Positions 5,488-8,879 of a DNA stretch of 8,879 nt are shown in pieces. Source of the stretch: Thermoleophilia bacterium. GTDB lineage: Bacteria > Actinomycetota > Thermoleophilia > Gaiellales > Gaiellaceae. Numbering within the stretch: the first letter of the stretch is position 1; every line of letters starts with the position of its first letter. The notes under the pieces are model-generated. The model did not search any database, was not told where the DNA came from, and saw only the letters and a list, made by a program, of their open reading frames with translations. Made by a program: the position numbers and the translations under genes. The stretch covers positions 1 through 8,879 of the forward strand of contig JAICZB010000076.1 of NCBI GenBank assembly GCA_025933895.1. Reading direction: 5' to 3'.

Positions 5488-5797
5488 AGTGGAAGTGGTC
5501 GAGGATCCAGATCAGGAAGCGGTCGATCACGGCGAGCCCGATCAGCGCCAGCACCGGCGAGAGGTCGATCCCCCCCATCGAAGGGAGCAACCGACGGAAG
5601 ATGCGGAGGTACGGCTCGCAGACGTCGTAGAGGAAGCGTTGGATCCGGTTGAGCGTGGGCGAATACGGCAGGCGCAGCCAGCTCGTGATGATGTAGGCGA
5701 AGATCACGAGCCAGTACAGGCCGACGAAGACGTTGATGAACGTCTCGACGCTGGAGATCGCGTCGGCAAGCAGCACGAACCTGGCCGGCCAGCCCAT
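5486..5797 (-). CDS. yggT: YggT family membrane protein
   Basis: YggT proteins are small membrane proteins found beside sepF and divIVA, with an unsettled role; links to division and to osmotic or potassium stress have been proposed. The 103 residues contain two hydrophobic segments, about 18-40 (ETFINVFVGLYWLVIFAYII) and 80-100 (SPVLALIGLAVIDRFLIWIL). Between them is the family signature FLYDVCEPYLRIFRRLLP (55-72), followed by GGIDLSP (75-81). One two-helix YGGT domain is present, as in Gram-positive members, rather than the doubled form of Escherichia coli YggT. The start at 5797 has no clear Shine-Dalgarno sequence; a later GTG would shorten the first helix, so I keep this ATG. It is separated from sepF by 32 bases containing a perfect 13-base palindrome. 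Confidence 0.93.
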   Translation of the reverse strand: MGWPARFVLLADAISSVETFINVFVGLYWLVIFAYIITSWLRLPYSPTLNRIQRFLYDVCEPYLRIFRRLLPSMGGIDLSPVLALIGLAVIDRFLIWILDHFH

Positions 5798-5810
5798 GTT
5801 CGGCTGGTTC

Positions 5811-5823
5811 GCGGCTCAGCCGC
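5811..5823 (-). repeat. Perfect 13-base palindrome between sepF and yggT
   Basis: GCGGCTGAGCCGC reads the same on both strands around its central base. As RNA it gives a five-base-pair stem with a three-base loop. No T run follows. It sits 14 to 26 bases before the yggT ATG, where no Shine-Dalgarno sequence is visible. Confidence 0.4.
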
Positions 5824-5829
5824 CTTTTC

Positions 5830-6381
5830 CTATGCCTGGTTGAAGAAGCCGCGCTCGAGCATCCGCGCGCGGTCCTCGGCCGACAGCTCGACATCGCGCG
5901 GCGTGAGCAGGAAGACCTTGTCCGCGATCCGCTGCATCCCGCCGTCGAGCGCGTACGTGAGACCGCTCGCGAAGTCGATCAGCCGCTTCGACAACTCGGC
6001 GTCCGCCGACTGGAGATTGAGGATCACCGGGACGCCGAGCTTGAACCGGTCGGCGAGCTGCTGGGCGTCGTTGAAGCTGCGCGGGAGGATGAGGTGGACG
6101 CGCGACGTGCCGGGCCCGCGCACCGGCTCGAGGTTCCGCACCCGGCGCGGCTCGCCGCGCGGGCGGAGGATGCTCGTCCGCTGCGCGTCCTCGGGCTCGG
6201 GATCCGTCCAGTCGTCGTCGTAGGCGTGGCGCGAGCGCCGCGCCGGGAGCCGGCGGACGTTCTCGCGCTCGTACTCGTCGGCGAGCTCGTCCTCGGTGGC
6301 GTAGCCGTCCTCGTCCCAGTCCTCCTCCTCGGCGATGCCGAAGTAGACGAGGGTACGGGCCCAGACTTCTGAGAGACCCAT
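5830..6381 (-). CDS. sepF: Cell division protein SepF
   Basis: SepF binds the C-terminal tail of FtsZ and anchors it to the membrane; in actinobacteria, which often lack FtsA, it is the main known anchor. The 183-residue protein has an N-terminal amphipathic segment (MGLSEVWARTLVYFGI, 1-16) fitting the membrane-binding helix. A disordered acidic and Arg-rich linker (17-90) follows, then the SepF core: RVHLILPRSFNDAQQLADRF (94-113), KLGVPVILNLQ (114-124), RLIDFASGLTYALDGGMQRI (133-152) and VFLLTPRDVELS (156-167). The glycine of KLGVPV lies in the dimer/FtsZ-binding region. Length is typical of the actinobacterial form. The ATG lies 13 bases after the yggS stop with only a weak GGCGG before it, so it may depend on translation from yggS. 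Confidence 0.96.
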   Translation of the reverse strand: MGLSEVWARTLVYFGIAEEEDWDEDGYATEDELADEYERENVRRLPARRSRHAYDDDWTDPEPEDAQRTSILRPRGEPRRVRNLEPVRGPGTSRVHLILPRSFNDAQQLADRFKLGVPVILNLQSADAELSKRLIDFASGLTYALDGGMQRIADKVFLLTPRDVELSAEDRARMLERGFFNQA

Positions 6382-6394
6382 CGCGCCGCCGATG

Positions 6395-6988
6395 TTAGCG
6401 CTGCCACAGGACTGCGCCTACACGGACGTAGGTCGCTCCCTCCTCGGCGGCGACCCGGTAATCCTGGCTCGTACCCATGGAGAGATCGCCCAGCCCGTGG
6501 CGCTCGGCGAGCTCGCGGAGGCGGCGGAAGTAGGGACGCGACTGCTCCGGATCGCCGGCCGCCGGAGGCATCGTCATCAGGCCGCGGACGTCGGGATAGG
6601 CCTCGAGCAGCGCGGGCAGCTCCTCCGGCGTCACGCCCGACTTCGTGGCCTCGCCGGAGAGGTTCACCTCCACGAGCGCGGGAATCGTCAGTTTCCCGGC
6701 AGCCGACTCGGACGCGAGCGAATGGCAGAGCTCGCAGATCTCGCTCACGAGCGGCGCCTTGCGGCTCTGAAGGTGGCCGATGAAGTGCCAGCGGAAGGCG
6801 TCGCCGTAGAGGTCGTGCTTCGCACGGAGGTCCTGCGCCCGGTTCTCGCCGACCACCTCGACGCCGGCCTCCGCGAGCGCGGCCAGGTCCTCGGGAGCGA
6901 CGTACTTCGTGGCGGCGACGACCGTGACGTCCGGGCCGACCTCCTCGCGGATGCGCTCGTACCGCTCGCGGATCTCAGCCGGCGACAT
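6395..6988 (-). CDS. yggS: YggS/PLPBP family pyridoxal-phosphate homeostasis protein
   Basis: Members bind pyridoxal 5'-phosphate without known enzymatic activity and keep free vitamin B6 and amino-acid pools in balance; they are cytoplasmic single-domain TIM barrels. The PLP lysine is K28 in VVAATKYV (23-30). Other motifs are VVGENRAQDL (45-54), WHFIGHLQSRK (67-77), VEVNLSGEATKSG (106-118), GLMTMPP (136-142) and LSMGTSQDYRVAAEEGATYV (169-188), the phosphate-binding end. At 197 residues it is shorter than the usual 220-240: the N-terminus is brief, and the helix between HSL and PALVEVN is cut by about ten residues. The conserved final IFG reads VLW. It overlaps pgeF by 14 bases and has an extended ribosome binding site. 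The pgeF-yggS-sepF order is typical of dcw clusters. Confidence 0.95.
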   Translation of the reverse strand: MSPAEIRERYERIREEVGPDVTVVAATKYVAPEDLAALAEAGVEVVGENRAQDLRAKHDLYGDAFRWHFIGHLQSRKAPLVSEICELCHSLASESAAGKLTIPALVEVNLSGEATKSGVTPEELPALLEAYPDVRGLMTMPPAAGDPEQSRPYFRRLRELAERHGLGDLSMGTSQDYRVAAEEGATYVRVGAVLWQR

Positions 6989-7676
6989 AGGCGATCACCC
7001 CCTGGCGGCCCGTGCGGCCGGCGTCGCGGCGGTGTGAGAAGAACGTCTCGGGATCGCACGAGGTGCAGCGGTCGAAGCGGTGGACGCGCTCGAGTCCGGC
7101 GGCACGGAGTGCGCGCTCGGCGCTCGTCCAGAGGTCGAGGCGGCCCTCACGGACGACGTCGTCCCCGAAGCGCTTGCGGAACGGCGCCGCCACCTCCTCC
7201 CCCACCTCGTAGCAGCAGGGGCCGATGCCCGGCCCGATCGCGGCGGCGAGCGGGACCTCGCCGAGCGCGCGTGCCCCCGCGGCGAGGGTGCCGGCGAGGA
7301 GACCGCGCCAGCCGACATGCAGGACCGCGACGGCCGGCTCGTTCCCGTCCGTGCGCGCGACGGCGACGGGGAGGCAGTCGGCGGACATGGCGAGGATCGG
7401 CAGGCCCGGCTCGTCCGTCCAGAGCCCGTCCGCGTGCTCTCCTCGCATCCCGGCCGCGGCCCGCAGCACGCGGTCGGAGTGCACCTGGAAGTTGAGCGCG
7501 AGCTTCTCCACGTCGGCGCCGATCGCCTCGCACGCGATGCGCCTGTTCTCGTCGGCGCGTGCGGGGTCGTCCCCGCTCTTGCGCCCGAGGTTGAGCGATG
7601 CGTACGGCCCCTCGCTCACGCCTCCGACGCGCGTGGTGAATGCGACCTGGTACCCATCGACTGGCCACCGGATCAC
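6975..7676 (-). CDS. pgeF: PgeF/YfiH family laccase-domain protein (peptidoglycan editing / purine nucleoside phosphorylase)
   Basis: This family has been described as removing wrongly incorporated residues from peptidoglycan precursors (PgeF) and, biochemically, as a zinc-dependent purine nucleoside phosphorylase with adenosine deaminase activity; which is primary in this organism is unknown. The 233-residue protein carries FTTRVGGVSEGPYASLNLG (13-31), NFQVHSDRV (62-70), SADCLPVAV (98-106), LHVGWRGLLAGT (119-130), AIGPGIGPCCYEVGEEV (146-162) and FFSHRRDAGRTGRQG (212-226). The zinc ligands H66, C101 and H120 are all present. The usual HAGWRG is HVGWRG, a mild change. The start is GTG, with GAGGA seven to eight bases upstream and a GTGA overlap with cca. 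It precedes yggS and sepF, as it does in many dcw clusters. Confidence 0.95.
   Translation of the reverse strand: MIRWPVDGYQVAFTTRVGGVSEGPYASLNLGRKSGDDPARADENRRIACEAIGADVEKLALNFQVHSDRVLRAAAGMRGEHADGLWTDEPGLPILAMSADCLPVAVARTDGNEPAVAVLHVGWRGLLAGTLAAGARALGEVPLAAAIGPGIGPCCYEVGEEVAAPFRKRFGDDVVREGRLDLWTSAERALRAAGLERVHRFDRCTSCDPETFFSHRRDAGRTGRQGVIAYVAG
6993..7002 (-). promoter_or_regulatory. Extended Shine-Dalgarno sequence of yggS inside pgeF
   Basis: GGGGGTGATC matches nine of ten bases of the full complement of the 16S rRNA 3' end (GGAGGTGATC). It lies four bases before the yggS ATG at 6988, within pgeF codons. It supports the 14-base overlap and this start. Confidence 0.65.
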
Positions 7677-8879
7677 AGCTGTTTCCTCGCCAGCGCGAGC
7701 AGCTCGTCACGGGTGTTGAGCGCGGGCTCGTCGACGACGGCGTCGAGCAGGTCGTGGAGGATGCGTCCGAGCTCCGGGCCGGGCCGGAAGCCGAGCCGGA
7801 TCAGGTCGTTGCCGTCGACGGCGAGGTCGCGCAGCCGGTGAGGGCTCGAAAGCTCCTGCTTCACCACCTCGCGGAAGCGGGCGAGCGCCTCGATCTCGGC
7901 TTGCGGCGGCGGCTCTCCGCCCGTGCCTCGCTTGCCGAGCAGATCGGCGTGCTTGTGGTCGATCAGCTCGAACGCGACCTCGTCGCCGTTGCGGCGGAGG
8001 AAGCGCCGCGCGCGGCGGGCGTCGCCCTTTCCGGGCTGGAACATGTGGCGGCGCACGATCCGGATCACGCGCTTCCGGAGCGCGTTCGGATACCTGAGCC
8101 GCAGCAGAGCGCCGGCGGCGAGATCCGCCCCGACGCGGTCGTGCCCGCGCTCGGCGAACCCGGGCTTCGCGTAGTAGTGGAGGCGGCCGTCGGTCCCGCG
8201 CCAGCCGACGATCGGCTTGCCGAGATCGTGGAAGAGCGCCGCGAGCCGTACCGCCAGCGAGAAGCCGTGGTCCGCCGCGGCCTGCACCACCGCGAACGTG
8301 TGCTCGTCGACCGTGAGGTCGTGGTAGCGGCTCTCCTGGTTGAAGTCGATCGCCGGGCCGAACTCGGGCAGCAGCTCGACGAGGACGCCCGTGTCGCGCG
8401 CGAGCCTGAGCGCACGGGCGGGCTCGGCGCCCAGAAGGAGCTTCGACAGCTCCCCCATCCCGTCCGCGGCGAGGCCACCGCCGATGCGCTCTCCGGAGAC
8501 GAGCTTCACCGCCGACGCCTCCTCGCGCATCTGGGCGAGCAGCTCCTCGTCCGGCTCGAAGCCGAGCTGCGAGACGAAGCGGAGAGCGCGGATCAACCGC
8601 AGCGGATCCTCGCGGAAGCTCTGCGACGACACCGTGCGCAGACGACGCGCCTCGAGGTCGGCTTTGCCGCCGAGCGGGTCGACGAGCTCGCCGGTCTCGA
8701 GCCGGCGCGCCATCGCGTTGACGGTGAAGTCGCGCCGCCGCATGTCGTCCTCGACCGAGAGAGCCGGGTCCGCGACGATCTCGAAGTCGTGCCTGCCGGG
8801 GCCGGTGGAGACCTCCTTGCGCGGCGGCGCGAACTCGATCCCGACGCGGGTCAGGCTGCGGATCCGGCCGTTGCGGGGA
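7673..8879 (-). CDS. cca: CCA tRNA nucleotidyltransferase with HD domain, N-terminus outside window
   Basis: The enzyme adds or repairs the 3'-CCA end of tRNAs using CTP and ATP. The reading frame is open to the right edge, giving about 401 residues, and the ATG at 8743 is internal: homology continues upstream of it (APPRKEVSTGPGRHDFEIVA, then the SVEDD segment). In window order the class II motifs are RRRDFTVNAMA (46-56; motif B), DPLGGKADL (67-75; motif C), EDPLRLIRALRF (90-101; motif D) and SGERI (128-132). An RNA-binding region follows, then an HD domain with RYHDLTVDEHTF (184-195) and LAALFHDLGKP (213-223). The GG/DxD metal-binding motif A should lie just beyond the edge and cannot be checked. 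A poly(A) polymerase is the alternative, but the HD domain and single-copy context favour Cca. The stop overlaps pgeF as GTGA. Confidence 0.92.
   Translation of the reverse strand, partial: PRNGRIRSLTRVGIEFAPPRKEVSTGPGRHDFEIVADPALSVEDDMRRRDFTVNAMARRLETGELVDPLGGKADLEARRLRTVSSQSFREDPLRLIRALRFVSQLGFEPDEELLAQMREEASAVKLVSGERIGGGLAADGMGELSKLLLGAEPARALRLARDTGVLVELLPEFGPAIDFNQESRYHDLTVDEHTFAVVQAAADHGFSLAVRLAALFHDLGKPIVGWRGTDGRLHYYAKPGFAERGHDRVGADLAAGALLRLRYPNALRKRVIRIVRRHMFQPGKGDARRARRFLRRNGDEVAFELIDHKHADLLGKRGTGGEPPPQAEIEALARFREVVKQELSSPHRLRDLAVDGNDLIRLGFRPGPELGRILHDLLDAVVDEPALNTRDELLALARKQL

Noticed and set aside
4703..6223. A 506-residue open frame on the plus strand across yggU, divIVA, yggT and sepF
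   Set aside because: It lies antisense to four well-recognised genes, is rich in Arg, Asp, Val and Leu without any family motif, and is the kind of open antisense frame expected in very GC-rich coding DNA.
1..8879. Search by eye for a CRISPR array, transposase, integrase, toxin-antitoxin pair, phage genes, tRNA or rRNA
   Set aside because: Nothing of this sort is visible; the window is a conserved housekeeping region and I see no evidence for a new system.

Overview
This window is one very GC-rich, densely packed run of housekeeping genes, all read from the minus strand. I recognise twelve genes. Gene order, GC-rich third codon positions, an actinobacterial-style sepF-yggT-divIVA block and the style of the proteins suggest a member of the Actinomycetota. 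An uncultured Thermoleophilia-like lineage is my best guess, but it is inference and could not be tested here. The first ~135 bases are poly-G/poly-C low-complexity sequence that looks like a faulty contig end, so the source is probably a draft or metagenomic assembly.

In the direction of transcription (right to left) the window opens inside a CCA tRNA nucleotidyltransferase (cca) whose N-terminus lies beyond the right edge. Then follow pgeF (YfiH/laccase-domain), yggS (PLP-binding protein), sepF (FtsZ anchor), yggT (small membrane protein), a divIVA-domain coiled-coil protein, yggU (DUF167), a TraR/DksA-type zinc-finger protein, lspA (signal peptidase II) and an RluA/RluD-family pseudouridine synthase. 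This is the downstream tail of the division and cell wall (dcw) cluster as it is arranged in many Gram-positive bacteria. Unusually, cca occupies the place immediately upstream of pgeF where ftsZ is often found.

After a 125-base gap, the only sizeable one in the window, comes the translation operon rpsB (ribosomal protein S2), tsf (EF-Ts) and pyrH (UMP kinase). pyrH runs into the degenerate contig end, so its stop codon and the frr gene expected after it cannot be seen.

Most genes overlap or abut: GTGA at cca/pgeF, 14 bases at pgeF/yggS, GTGA at yggU/dksA-like, ATGA at dksA-like/lspA, an apparent CTGA at lspA/pseudouridine synthase, TAG-ATG at rpsB/tsf and ATGA at tsf/pyrH. This implies long polycistronic messages with translational coupling. 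SepF, YggT and DivIVA probably act at the septum or poles. LspA matures lipoproteins. Cca, the pseudouridine synthase, S2 and EF-Ts serve RNA maturation and translation.

I found no mobile element, CRISPR array, RNA gene, defence system or convincing new biological system. The points worth a second look are local: a probable CTG start codon, altered signature motifs in EF-Ts and DivIVA, a possible structured rpsB leader, and the contig-end artefact.
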